Assembly (NCBI RefSeq): GCF_910592395.1
Contig: NC_088313.1
Span: 6,886,501-6,950,500 of the forward strand
From: Lineus longissimus
Taxonomy: Eukaryota > Nemertea > Pilidiophora > Heteronemertea > Lineidae
DNA: 64,000 nt
Direction: 5' to 3'
The first letter of the stretch is position 1, and each line of letters begins with the position of its first letter. Both the position numbers and the translations under genes were made by a program. Positions 1 to 10,574 of the stretch are shown one piece after another. The notes under the pieces are model-generated. The model made no database searches, was not told where the DNA came from, and saw only the letters and a program-made list of their open reading frames with translations.

Positions 1-990
1 GTGCACAACAGGCCCTGGAAGGCCACGAAATGTTCGCGCAGGATTCGATTGTCATTACAAGTCACATTAAAACATTATACATGTACATGTTTAAGTCAGT
101 TAAAAGGCCTAGTCTTGGTCTTCCCTGACTCGGATCAGTGTCAGCCAAATGAACATTTACACTTTCCGGAAATTCAATGTCTGTCCCTTAACGTAACTAA
201 CGTTACTTCTTCACGATAGATGTAATGACGTCATTGTCGTTACTGTTGTCGTTTATCGTTCGAGTTCTTAACCTCCCTATTGAGAGATAGTTTCCTGTAG
301 ATCTGAAGTAATGGATTGCTAGATGATATAACAGACTTTTAAAATTATTCGGTGTTCAGCCTGATTTAGAATATCAATATCATTAAGTATGATTGGTTTT
401 GTGAGTCCTAAGGGAAATTCCAGGAATCCCACGAACACATTTCTATTGGACGAGGAGACCGACAAATAATAACGCGAGTAAAATTTCTGGGAATTGAAAC
501 GAACTGCCACCAAAAACATGCTTTTTTGTTAATTCTATTCCACTCTGATTTCAAATTAAATTGATGACGTCAGATTTTATGCGGTATTTAAATTTACTCC
601 ATGAGGTTGTTGTGCTTCTCAACAAAGACAAACACAATACATATAGTAGAACCACCTTGTCTCGCTACTATAACTGCGCGGAGTATGTTTATTTCATTTG
701 CGCGTATATCGGTTTTGCAAGGGCAGGTTGAGTTTTCATAGTCTTAATGGCCAAGTAAAAGTAGCAAATCTGTGTGGATGTATCAAAACTAAATCCGTTG
801 CACGTTGGATGGTTAATGCAGGCTTGCGAACACAGAATCTCATTGATGCTCGTCTCCGATTGGACCAATCGGGTCGCAGTGGTAGTTGGGTTGAAAAGTT
901 TGAAGAAATGTTGTTGGCAACCTGGAACTCAAAGAAAAGAAATTAAGAAGTGCACTTTACAAACTACTCTCGCCGTGAGTAGATTAACCA
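1..990. other. No recognised gene
   Basis: I see no convincing coding sequence, RNA gene or terminal repeat here. Short open frames around 700-1130 show no recognisable domain and no flanking splice signals that support them. Confidence 0.5.
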
Positions 991-1213
991 GAGTATATAT
1001 GTTATGCGCTATCAGTGGATCTGCGCCATCGAGCGATAGCGCTGCGCTTTCTACGGATCGGTCATTAGCGCGGGCATCGATAGATAGCGAAAGCATCGAT
1101 CGATGGCGCTGCGCGAACGACGAATGGTCGTGATAAATAAGAAGATATCTGCAAGTGGCAAGGTCCTTTTTAGCTTTTTTAATGTGATATCTTTGCTGTG
1201 TTAAGTAATCAGT

Positions 1214-1430
1214 CAGTGGCACCGCTTTGATTAAAGTGCTATATTCTCACTCACAAAATGAATGTTGTGTCCAGTAATCAGCGGCGCCCCTTTGATTAAA
1301 GTGATATCTTCTCACTCACATAATGAATACTGTGTTCAGTAATCAGCGGCGCTCATTTGATTAAAGTGATATCTTCTCATTCACGCAATAGCGGTAGGCC
1401 TTTGATTAATGTGATACTAGTACTCACTTT
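1214..1430 (+). repeat. Tandem repeat, about 65-bp unit, four copies
   Basis: The core TTTGATTAAAGTG recurs near 1226, 1291, 1357 and 1401, followed by ATATCTTCTCACTCAC and preceded by CAGTAATCAGCGGCG. The units sit directly upstream of a TATA box, so they could act as upstream promoter elements or transposase-binding sites. That role is inferred. Confidence 0.75.
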
Positions 1431-1443
1431 ACTCACTTGGCCT

Positions 1444-1450
1444 TATAAAA
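1444..1450 (+). promoter_or_regulatory. TATA box of a core promoter
   Basis: TATAAAA lies 58 bp upstream of the ATG at 1508 and directly downstream of the 65-bp repeats. A start site near 1475 would leave a short leader. Confidence 0.45.
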
Positions 1451-1507
1451 GCCGACGTTTTCACTTCAATGCCACAACACGATTGATGCGAGAACAAGAC
1501 ATGCAAA

Positions 1508-1720
1508 ATGGAAAGCGAACAGTTGAAGAAGAAAATGCAAGAGATTGTAGATGTTCAGGCAGTGTCAAAGAAGAGCCAAGTCCTGACCGAAGAGAAGTAC
1601 GAGGCAATCCTGCACCGTCTCCTCGATGTCAACGTTATAGTGGATGCGCACTTCAGACACTTGGCGAAGAAAAGGGAATTTCAAGTGATGGATTTTTTCT
1701 GGCCTTGGGTATCACTTTAA
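1508..1720 (+). CDS. Short ORF resembling the N-terminal part of KRBA2/Ginger-type integrases (fragment)
   Basis: This 70-residue ORF is lysine- and glutamate-rich at its start and contains SQVLTEEKYEAILHRL followed by DAHFRH about 18 residues later. That pattern resembles, from memory, the region ahead of the integrase domain in KRBA2/Ginger-type proteins. No zinc motif or DDE core follows. The ORF reads straight into the inverted repeat, whose sequence supplies the last residues and the stop, so this is either a deletion derivative or a very small protein. Promoter spacing upstream is good. The family call is weak and rests on one short motif. Confidence 0.3.
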   Translation: MESEQLKKKMQEIVDVQAVSKKSQVLTEEKYEAILHRLLDVNVIVDAHFRHLAKKREFQVMDFFWPWVSL

Positions 1721-1950
1721 TCAAAGGAGCTCCGCCCAACCCCCTACCCCGCCCCTCGAGCACATCCCGCATGCAGACCCACGCACGGCCCTCATCACGC
1801 ACTCCTGTCCAATCCCAGTATCCATTATACAACCCATCGATAGATCGCGCTGACCCATCGACCGATGCTTTCACAAACGACAGATCCATAGATGGCGCTG
1901 CGCGATCAATCGATAGCGCAAATCGGTCGATAGCGCCTAACATATACTCA

Positions 1951-2818
1951 ATATTAGAACTGTATGGGGTTTGTCTGGTTTTTCGCGTTACCCATTTGAA
2001 CCAAAACACCGAAAGACTATATGCGATTAACTACAGCTCCTTTTTCGTTTTTTAGCCAAATCCTCCTGCACTTTTAACATGTCTGTATTAATAACCACAT
2101 GGGCCCGGTTGATCAATTAGCGATAGCATCAGAATTGGCGTTAGGTCAGAAGGTGCCACTACATTGTAAATTACTGTAGGAGATACATATAACAATTAGT
2201 TGAGCTAACAGTGGTGTCTGTCGTGAACGCAGATTGAGAAACGGGCTCTCCGCTGATTGAGATCTAGCGCGATACATATTTAATACCATGATACTTTGCA
2301 AGATATTAATAAGTACCATATTCGTTGGCAAGTGCATGGAATAATGCCGTCAACTGCCAAATCAGCTATTTTCACGGGTGTTTTCTGCCAGAGGTCAAAT
2401 GATTAGATACTCGTTTCACCTTTGAAGGGACAACTGGCATGAGAAAGGCCTCTGCTGTCTTTTTTATTAGAAAATAGCAAGACAGCGACTCCCTCGGCAA
2501 GACCACGACTTCCCCAAACAGGACAATTGAAAAATCATTGCAATAAACGATGCAATTGTAAGGGATGTATCGTCCAAAACCTGCCCCGCAACACTGGCGA
2601 AAATCATTACAAGATATCGGCATGTGTGTGATACTGCATGTGGCGACGAATGATGGCAAGCAGGGGTATTATTCTCATATCCAGGAAGGTCCCACGCCCA
2701 ACATGTCATTTTGAATAAGATTTCTGGCATTTGCATGTCCTCATTACATGCAGTGCAATGCATTTATCACACAACTGAGTAAAATAAATGTAGCACTAAA
2801 ACAACACAAAGCCCTTAC
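1951..2818. other. No recognised gene
   Basis: No recognisable gene. On the minus strand this is where further 3' exons of the gene at 2819-3599 should lie. I looked for an acceptor joining in the required phase 1 and did not find a convincing one. Confidence 0.4.
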
Positions 2819-3599
2819 CTTTCGCTCGATTGTCTTTAACTACAATTGCCCTTACGGCGACCTTCCTGCCATGAACACCACCTCCAACATATATCGTTTT
2901 TGTTGAGACAAAATACCCACTGAACTTCCGCGTTAAAATCGTCGGCCAGTCGGTCGAGGAGACGCCTTTGTGCATTGCCAAACCGCAACTCAAACTGCCG
3001 TAATTACTGTGTAAGCCAGTGAGATCACCTGCTTGAACCTGTAAAAACATAACAGATATACACTGTATATAAAATCAGGAGCGTGCAGGGATATAGCGGT
3101 AAGTACTAGATTATTTCACAAAATTCGTAGGTGGCAGGTATTCGTGCGACGACAGTGGAAAAGTCGTGGTGGGCTATTCATTGTAGACAGTTACCTTAAA
3201 GGGCGTCGACAGAATTGTCTTATTTCCGATCGCAGTGCCGGTTACCTCTGTTGAGTGGACCAGGTGGAACGTCCTGGAAACGCCAGGGACGGGCCTGAAT
3301 ATATCTACAAAGTACTTTCTGCCGTTGAACTTGTTGTACAACTGCCATCCGATAACATATCCTTCTTCTTTGAACGTGTGCGGAGCGGCCAAAAAGATGT
3401 TGACCCACCCACCGTAGCGGTCGGGGAGAGCTGTCGGTTCTTGTCCCTGAAGATACAGATCCTTGCAGTTTGGGACCTCAGCGACAGTCGGGATAAGTCC
3501 GAGAGACAGCAGAAATAAAAGGGCGCGGTCATTTGCAATTCCAGCCAGGTGTTTTGATAAGTTCATGATTTCTTCAGGAACTTTTCTTATTACTTTCAT
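2819..3599 (-). CDS. Secreted protein of unknown function, two exons seen, 3' end not found
   Basis: Exon 1 runs 3599-3195. The likely start is the ATG at 3566, because it is followed by a signal-peptide-like stretch with core ALLFLLSLGLIP; the ATG at 3599 is in frame upstream. The exon ends CCTTTAAG before a GTAACT donor. Exon 2 runs 3038-2819, follows a TTTTTACAG acceptor, joins in phase 0 and ends at a GTAAGG donor in phase 1. The mature protein has a YVIGWQLYNK motif, then YFVDIFRPV, then VQAGDLTGLHS. From memory this resembles a beta-sandwich pattern common in uncharacterised secreted invertebrate proteins. The frame stays open across the intron with good signals at both ends, so I regard it as a real host-type gene. 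Function is unknown. Confidence 0.6.
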
Positions 3600-4869
3600 C
3601 TCTGCTAAATTATGCAATGCGGTTATGGTCCCCTTTCACAATCATACTTCAATTAATAGATCCTGTGTAACAGAACTATTATTTTCCGGTCCGTATCTAT
3701 ATTGAAATAGTCCGGTTCTATTTAAACGAAGAATTTTACCAACCCTTGTCCCGAAATGGCCCGAAAACATTCGGTATAACCGGTATGGTCGTCTTATTTT
3801 GCGTGTTGAGACAGGTTAGTATACACCTAATTATAACAAATCCCAGATCCAAGGTCCATTTATATCCTGGCAACAGCAGATTTGATCAATATACATCCTG
3901 ACGGTTGGAAACAAATCGAAAATTGTTTGGAAAGGATCCGATGGTCTATCAATTATACGGCAAAACTGACTACTTCTTCTCATTTTCATTTCTCTCCAGG
4001 TGATCATGAGGTTCCAGTTATTGGGTCATGTTGTTCCTTACCTCACCCGTATTGCAAGTTGTCGTTGCATACATCCCTGGCATCTGACATCGGGGTTTGA
4101 TATATCCAGATTTGATTATCTGGCCTTTACTCACATCACAAGCTAGTTAGGTTATGAATATTTTAGATGTGGTATCTGGAATGTCTGGCATGTCGAATAA
4201 TAGAAATGTTGTAAGTTATGCATGTTTTTAGTGCGTACAACGGTCTTTCAATAAGAACTGTAAACCTTTAAAGGTGTACGCTGTTCGTAATTACAGTTGG
4301 TTCAGGAAATAGAACTGTAGTTATACACAATGGCGTAGTGCAGTTTTTAAGCATACAAATGCTGAAACATTTGTATATCTGTCTGCACAGCGGCAATGCT
4401 TAAATTTATATCAAGTACGAAATCTACAAATTCAATTCAAAAATTCCAAACATTCAACGAACGACGTAGGCTTTAAAGATATGGTTTTCTAAAAGCTTTT
4501 AAAAAATAATTCCGAGACAAATTAGTCTAATGATATCGTCTAATTGCCCATGAGGTGCAGAAGAAGAAAATGGAATTGCGTTGCATGGTATCTGGGGCTG
4601 ACGCGTAAAATCGATATATTTCCGTGGACACAAAAGCAACAGGGTCTCAAAATAAACCAAAAGTGTCCATCCTCTAATGGCCGGTATACACAGTCTCATT
4701 TTATCGTAAGGAAAATTCTATAGGAAATAAATTTACCGACACTGAGGACAGGTTGAAAGCCTTACTCTATGGTTTCAATAATTTCATAAAAGCCAGTAAT
4801 ATCCAGGCCATGGTTAGGGTCAGCAGGTTTATCCACAATATTTGTACTATTTTTCCTTTCCTTTTTTTT
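3600..4869. other. No recognised gene
   Basis: AT-rich sequence upstream of the minus-strand secreted-protein gene. I see no domain-bearing ORF and no clear repeat structure. Confidence 0.45.
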
Positions 4870-5092
4870 TCTTTGTTGGTTGGCCCTTTCCGTTCTCCTG
4901 CTTTCCTGTAACTTGTCGTCGATCTCACTCAGAGCTCCACTGCACTTATTCCTGTTAATGCTTCCCTTTAAGTCAATGTAAATATGTAACTTTACTTTTG
5001 TCCAGGGCTGCTAATGCTTGTAAGCAATAGCCCTGAGTTTTTATTTTTGTAATTGTCCACATTGGTAGTTTTCAATAAAAATCTATGTAATA
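4870..5092 (+). mobile_element. 3' terminal fragment of a LINE, same family as the one at 6492-8784
   Basis: The segment ends in CCAGGGCTGCTAATGCTTG...AATAGCCCTGAG (5002-5036), matching the 3' hairpin of the LINE at 8696-8729, with similar pyrimidine-rich sequence ahead and an AT-rich tail after it. Only the 3' untranslated end is present, as expected for a severely 5'-truncated insertion. Confidence 0.6.
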
Positions 5093-5188
5093 AATTGACC
5101 GTGTCTGTTGGGAAACATCGTCCAATTTTAATGCCATCGCAGTATAGGTTCTGTCTTATTTTTCTCGTACAATAAAATGATATACAAC

Positions 5189-5542
5189 TTAATTTTGCAG
5201 TGTACAACGGGGTTGCGTGTTCATGTACGTTTGACCGATTACTGAGTGGAGACATGGGAGTCGCAACAAACCGCAATACCTCATTATAAACCTGATTGGT
5301 TTCTCCATCCTTACGAAGGTAATTTTTGTATGTGGCAGGGTCGCAATTCGTAACTTATTGTCTACTAAGGGCCTATATGCGCCTTTTAATGGTCGTATTA
5401 GAATCCATTGTTTGGCCTTTATCAGCCGTTTTCTTCTCTGTTTCCGACGGGAGGAGCGCGAAACTCCACTCGCCAGGGTCAAGACGGCTGCACAAGCTGC
5501 CGAGACGACTTTTAGTTTGGACAGTACCAGAGGCATTTTCAA
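5189..5542 (-). pseudogene. Possible PIF/Harbinger transposase N-terminal fragment
   Basis: This 117-residue open frame starts with a short hydrophobic stretch, then a basic block SRRKQRRKRLIKAKQW and RPLKGAYRPLVDNKLR, ending near TFVRM. Harbinger transposases carry a comparable run near the N terminus (arginine block, tryptophan, a GxY..L motif, then RM), which is the basis for the call. No DDE catalytic region follows; the LINE tail at 4870-5092 lies just downstream. The Harbinger-type Myb gene on the opposite strand at 6012 is in the head-to-head position often seen in these elements. The match is by pattern only. Confidence 0.35.
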
Positions 5543-5812
5543 AATGGAATGGAATATGGCATTGTGTTCAAACGCGACATAAGCAGGGCTTACTATATTA
5601 AAAGGAAGTCACAGGAAGTACATTTCAATGGCCCAGTTCTTTGTTATATATGGTGGGCAAGTGCACATATAAATGCCGACGGGGTATAGCCAATTAAAAA
5701 ATAAACGATTCGCATTGAAATACCCTATCGTAACAAAGCAATGTGACCAATAGACTCTACTTCCGGGTAATATAGCATGCTCGTGTGTACACAGTGAATA
5801 GGAGCCTACTGG

Positions 5813-5996
5813 GGCGGGTTGTTCAAAGCAGTGTTAAATTTATCCACTGATAAGAATTATCAGCCGATAAAAATCTCTTAACCCCCCCCCCCCCCGATAG
5901 TTAAACCACCGATAAAAATGAGTTGTTCAAAACAAGTTTTAAGGACCCGATAGGTATCAGTGGATTTAACAGTGAATCTTCCCATAATGCAGCAGG
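5813..5996. repeat. Harbinger-like terminal region with subterminal inverted repeat
   Basis: The segment begins GGGGCGGGTTGTTCAAAGC, a form typical of PIF/Harbinger ends. It contains GTTAAATTTATCCACTGATA and, inverted, ATCAGTGGATTTAACAG near 5957-5973. A 14-C run interrupts it near 5881. It lies immediately upstream of the Myb-like gene. I could not find a matching right terminus. Confidence 0.4.
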
Positions 5997-6492
5997 GTTC
6001 CAGCATCCAAGATGGCCAATTTAGCAGAAGAAATTTCATCTGCTCCTAGCAAAACCACCCAAAAAAGGAAAAGAAAGGCCAATTTCTCTGCCAACGAGGT
6101 CAACCTACTTGTTGAACTGACAGAGCGTAATGTCACTTTGCTATCATCTAAATTCACGGACACGGTGACAAATCAGAAGAAGAAAAGTGTTTGGGTGAGG
6201 GTGGCAACGGCCCTGACAGCACAGGGAGTGGCAGTGAGAACTGCAGAAGAATGCAGAGACAAATGGCAGGCCCTGCAGAAGAATGCCAAAGGAAAAGCTG
6301 CGTCAGAAAGGAGAGGGATTTTAAAGACAGGAGGGGGTACAGCTCCACCGCCTTTGGATCCAGTGACAGAAAAGATAGTAGCCATTTACAGCGAATGCCC
6401 AACCTGGAATGGCATTTCAGCGGGCTTGGAAAGCTCAGCACCACCACCATCCGGATGAGTTCCAAACAGCAAGTCCAACCCCATCAGTAGGA

Positions 6493-8611
6493 ACAGCTAC
6501 TGGACAAAAAGGTTAGTGGTGGAATAGCGACCTTGGTGAGTTCCGGTGTTGTCCTTGACTCGGATGGGATGAAATGTGAGGCTTTCCTCAACCACTTCTC
6601 AGCTAAATTTCATCATAACTACGTCACATCTACGGTTCCTGATTTTGGCAGAAGAACCGAGCGTTCGTTATCAGATCTACATGTCTCTAAGGAAGAAATC
6701 AGGAAGCTTTTGCTAAAGTTAGACTCATCAAAGGCCGGGGGCATTGATGGTATTACTAACAAAATGATAAAGCTGGTTGCTGGTTCCCTGGACGAACCGT
6801 TAAGTCGGTTATTTAACTTATTGTTGCTGTCAGGTCACTTCCCTTCAGCCTGGAAGGTGGGTATTGTTGTTCCCATATTCAAAAACAAGGGATCGAAATG
6901 TTCAACCGATAACTACAGGCCGGTAACCTTACTGAATTCGTTGTCAAAGGTATTTGAACGCACAGTGTATGAGGCTATCTTGAGGTACCTTCAGGAGGAT
7001 AACTTGTTGTTTGAACGTCAATCCGGATTCCTGCCAGGTCACGATACTCAGAAACAACTTGTCGCCATTGTTCACAATATCTTGTCAAACAATGATGCCA
7101 AACGGGTAACAAGGGGCGTCTTTCTCGATATCTCAGGGGCATTTGATGCCGTACCACATTATCTCTTGCTAAAGAAGCTCAAAGGCTATGGTATTATTGG
7201 AAATATTTTTAATCTCCTTCAGTCCTATTTGAATGGTAGAGGTGTCAGAGTCAGGGTTAATAACACATTATCCAACCTGACCCAACCAGGCTACGTAAAC
7301 TCAGGAGTACCCCAGGGATCAATACTGGGGCCTCTCATGTTTCTCATTTACATTAATGATTTAAGTGAATATGTTAGGAACTGTACCTTGTATATCTATG
7401 CCGATGACTGCTCACTATTTCTGCCAGTAAGCTACGCAGAGGACATCAATCTGTCAACAAAATTAATTCAGGAAGACCTTCACAGTCTTCTTGCATGGTC
7501 GAAAAGATGGAAGCTAGACTTCAAAGCTGAGAAAAGCAAGGAGGTTATTTACCACTCACCTCGTCGTAAGGTACGCAACTTTGGTTATCTTGAACTAAAT
7601 GGGAGTGTTATCCCCCGTGGCCAGTCTCACAAACATCTTGGTATCATACTGGATGAAACACTGTCGTTTGAGCATCACATTTTGTATGTCGTGGGTAAAT
7701 GTAACAACTTATTGAACCCATTAAAAACTTTGCAGGGTTCACTACAGTCCAAACACCTCGAGAAGCTTTATTTCTCATTCATATTACCTCACTTGGAGTA
7801 TGGTTCTGTCATTTTCGACTCGGCAAACATCACTTTACTATCTAGACTCGATAAGGTTCATTATCGGGCTGCCCTGATTGTGAGTGGTTGCATATGGGGC
7901 ACTAATACCACCAAGGTTCTTGACTGTCTGGGCTGGGTGACCCTTGGAAGGCGGAGAACGGAGAAAAAGTTAATCCTGATGTACGATGTTGAACATAACA
8001 ATATACCCACTTACGTTCACAATGAATTTGTTCAGTATCGAAACCCCGTCTTTGACGGGCGTCTTAGAAATCGCAGAACCTACAATCTTCCTAGAAACAT
8101 GTCGCAGAATCTCACAAAATCCACAATACCCAGCTCAATTAGGCACTGGTCTTCCCTTCCAATAGATGTCCAAACTCGTTACTCTCGAAACTCTTTCAAA
8201 TATCACTTAAGACTATTCCTAGGCAGGAATCAAATGTCCATGGCTACGCCCAAACTAAACCTACCCCGTCAAGCTGAAATCGTTTTGAATAGGACCAGAT
8301 GTGACCTTATATTCAAAAACCACCTGTTTTCTCATAACTTTGTAAATGTTAACGACCCTTACTGTAAATGCGGACACAAGGCGCAAACCACACGCCACCT
8401 CTTCTTCAATTGCCCTCTTGCCGACATGCTTAGGGTTGATCTTCTTGATGACCTGAATACGCTGCCATCATTCACCTTTATATTCTACAACCTTTGTCAA
8501 GAAGACAGGCTGCAGGTGTTATTGAATGGCCATTACAGATTGTCTATTGTAGACAATATCTTTATCGTTACTAGAGTCAGCACCTTTATTGCTGAACTCG
8601 CCATTCTTTAA
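6493..8611 (+). CDS. LINE ORF2, reverse transcriptase and C-terminal Cys/His motif (5' truncated)
   Basis: The frame is open from the truncation point to TAA at 8609, about 700 residues with no internal stop. RT motifs appear in order: DSSKAGGIDGI, PIFKNKGS...YRPVTLL, RQSGFLPG, FLDISGAFDAVPH, GVPQGSILGPLMFLIYINDL, the catalytic YADD, and HLGIILD. The C terminus carries CKCGHKAQTTRHLFFNCP, the Cys-His knuckle common in CR1/jockey-type ORF2 proteins. The endonuclease domain expected upstream is missing through 5' truncation. There is no native start, so it is unlikely to be translated from its own promoter. I place it in the jockey/CR1/Rex1-like group but cannot name the clade. Confidence 0.9.
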
Positions 8612-8695
8612 CTTATGAAGCCTGTTTTCAATTATCATATCCTTGTTTGTTTAATTCTTCTCTGCCATCTTTCACTTTTCTCTATGTAATAATAA

Positions 8696-8729
8696 CCAGG
8701 GCTAATAATGCTTGATAGCCTAGCCCTGG
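8696..8729 (+). promoter_or_regulatory. LINE 3' UTR hairpin, probable RT recognition structure
   Basis: CCAGGGCTA and TAGCCCTGG form a perfect 9-bp stem around a 16-nt loop. The same stem-loop occurs in the truncated copy at 5002-5036. Conserved 3' hairpins in some LINE clades are bound by the element's own RT; that role is inferred here. Confidence 0.55.
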
Positions 8730-9749
8730 GATTCATCTGTATGTTACAATATTATTGAAAGTAATACAAATTATTTCAAACAAACAACCCCATCAGTAGG
8801 CCTGATTCTCAAAGATTGGCAGATGGAGGGAGAGAAACTACCAGCAACTGTTTCTTGATCCCAAGTATCAACACCCAAGAAGGTACAATGTACGTTTCTT
8901 AGATTATCACTTTTGTAGGCCTAAATGATTTTGATCTGAAAAATTCGGCTGCTAAAAAACTGCCACGCCCCCAAAATGGCCACCTTCGTGATGTGAGGCA
9001 TGACACAATTTTCACTTGAAAACCAGCATTGTACATCTGAATTGTACTTTTAAAAACCACATACTCATACTACAGTTAATGAACTATAGTTAAAATGCAT
9101 TTTCACCTTGTTTCAATGAATCTATTCATGAGCTGAAGCAGTTTTCTGGAGATTGCAATCATCATGATTTCTTCTTTCACAATGCATTATGTACATGATG
9201 AACAGAACCCATAGGCCATATACAGGGTACCAGTGTATGGGATATTGTTTGTGAAATAATTAACTTAGAAAACAATATGCAAATGTTTGTGTCCTTGGGC
9301 AGAGTAGGTGACAGATGATGTTTGATATCCTTATGAAGTATTTGTGATACTATTACTAGCTATATACCGGTACTGATTATTATCATAAATTTCATTCCAG
9401 AAGATGAACTGCACCGCTTGACAGAAGAGGCTACTGCTAGTGCTCCATGGTCATCTGATGACGACGATGAAATGTATTCAACCCGTGAAATGGCACGTGA
9501 TATTGAACGGGGGTGTGTCCATAGTATGGAGAAAGGGAAAGGAAGGGGAAAAACAGCCGTCCCAGCAACCAAACAGCCAGTGCCGTGACTGCCACCAGTG
9601 ATAGTACGATTGAGTGTGCGAAAACGTGTCGCTGTATTTTCCCACTTCAGCATATACTGTTTCTGAGAGAACTGGAAAATGCAGAGATATATGGGAAGAA
9701 GATGAGGCTTGAGGTGGAGAAATTGGAAAGGGAAAGGGAACAACATTAA

Positions 9750-10204
9750 TTCTGTGCCGCTGACCATAGATGCCTGTGGTGTTTCATGTTGCATAATGTT
9801 TTGCTGTTTGTGTATTTCACTACACCGGTTTATAATATGATTAAGATATTGCTGATATTTTGAACTATTTATTGGACTTGGTGATGAACGAAGACACAAG
9901 CTAGTCTTTATGTAAAGCTTCATTCTTTAATTTAACAGTCTATTAAATGGATTGGGATTTATTATTTCTGGGATTGGGCATATGTCTATCAACACCAATA
10001 CCGGTACTGCCCCTATCAAATGATCTGCGACCCACGGTCAAAGTGGAACAAAAGTTCATCACCACGGCTCTTACAGTCCATAAGGTCGACTCCCGGTACA
10101 AAATAAGATAAAACTCCATGACAATGGTCGTAATCACTAAGAATTTCTAGGCCCGGTGCACATTGATAGATAGCGCTAATTACCCCAGCAGTAAAATAGG
10201 CCTA
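9750..10204. other. No recognised gene
   Basis: I searched this stretch for the right-hand Harbinger terminus matching 5813 and did not find it. A short ATAGATAGCGCTA word near 10164 recalls the arms of the element at 991-1950. Confidence 0.4.
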
Positions 10205-10500
10205 GATAGTGACCCGGGTCGCTACGTAGCGCCCCGGGACAGATTGTTTGGAGAGAGGTTTGTCCCGGGGCGCTACGTAGCGGCCCGGGAAGGGTTGGAT
10301 GGAGTTGGCGTTATACCGGGCCACTCCGTGATAGGTTGTCGGGAGATTGCGTTGTACCGGGGCGCTACGTAGCGGCCCGGGTAGGGTTGGATGAGGTTTG
10401 GATTATACCGGGCTGGTCCGTGATATGTTGTTAGGAGGTTGCGTTATACCGGGTCACCCGGGTAGGGTTGTGTGGAGATTGTGGTATACCCGGGACGGTT
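10205..10500. repeat. Minisatellite built on nested palindromes
   Basis: GCTACGTAGC is repeated at 10221, 10272 and 10364, each within CCGGGGCGCTACGTAGC or a variant and flanked by CCCGGG. Further degenerate copies keep only the CCGGG parts (near 10315, 10410, 10450 and 10490). The linkers share AGGGTTGGATGG/AGGTTTG. Each full core is a 12-bp perfect palindrome able to form a cruciform. Confidence 0.75.
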
Positions 10501-10574
10501 TGTTCGACAACGATGCTACCTGTGGTTGGAATAATTTTATTAATGATCACCTTGGTTTCTTTTGATGATTAGTT

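Larger units (their letters stand above)
991..1950. mobile_element. Small element bounded by degenerate inverted repeats (possible Ginger-related DNA element)
   Basis: Positions 991-1125 and 1834-1950 are imperfect inverted repeats of each other. Both begin on the outside with GAGTATAT(AT)GTTA and GCGCTATC, and run inward through clustered ATCGAT and GCGC words. Between them lie a 65-bp tandem array, a TATA box and a short ORF. An inverted copy of the array core (ATCACTTTAATCAAAGG, 1711-1727) sits at the far end of that ORF, so the inner arms are inverted too. I cannot fix a target-site duplication. The layout suggests a miniature or deleted DNA transposon; the family assignment rests only on the weak ORF match. 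Confidence 0.5.
6492..8784 (+). mobile_element. 5'-truncated non-LTR retrotransposon (LINE) with perfect 16-bp TSD
   Basis: CAACCCCATCAGTAGG occurs at 6476-6491 and again at 8785-8800, directly flanking the element: a textbook target-primed insertion. The element is cut off inside its ORF at the left, keeps the whole reverse transcriptase, and ends in a 3' UTR with a strong hairpin (8696-8729) and an AAAC-type tail. It landed in the Harbinger-type Myb gene. Confidence 0.93.
6012..9749 (+). pseudogene. PIF/Harbinger-type Myb/SANT-like DNA-binding protein gene, broken by a LINE
   Basis: The first part (6012-6491) encodes a basic N terminus and a Myb/SANT-like domain (about residues 20-100) with the conserved tryptophans of SVWVRVATAL and CRDKWQALQK, as in NAIF1 and Harbinger accessory proteins. 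An in-frame TGA interrupts at 6456-6458. The LINE fills 6492-8784. Past its right-hand target duplication the same frame resumes, reaches a GTACAA donor at 8883, and continues from an acceptor at 9400 in matching phase. The second exon has a DDDDE cluster, a second in-frame TGA (9586-9588) and a charged coiled-coil end RLEVEKLEREREQH before TAA at 9747. Both internal stops replace what would be CGA codons. It is not functional as it stands. Confidence 0.7.

Noticed and set aside
1357-2055. Long plus-strand frame of 232 residues
   Set aside because: It overlaps the tandem array and both inverted arms, and its composition follows those repeats.
5881-5894. C homopolymer as a regulatory tract
   Set aside because: Also seen in the satellite at 17.4-17.7 kb; length variation or sequencing uncertainty is the simpler reading.
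6456-9588. Selenocysteine or stop-codon readthrough at in-frame TGAs
   Set aside because: The same gene is destroyed by a LINE, and CpG decay of CGA explains the stops.
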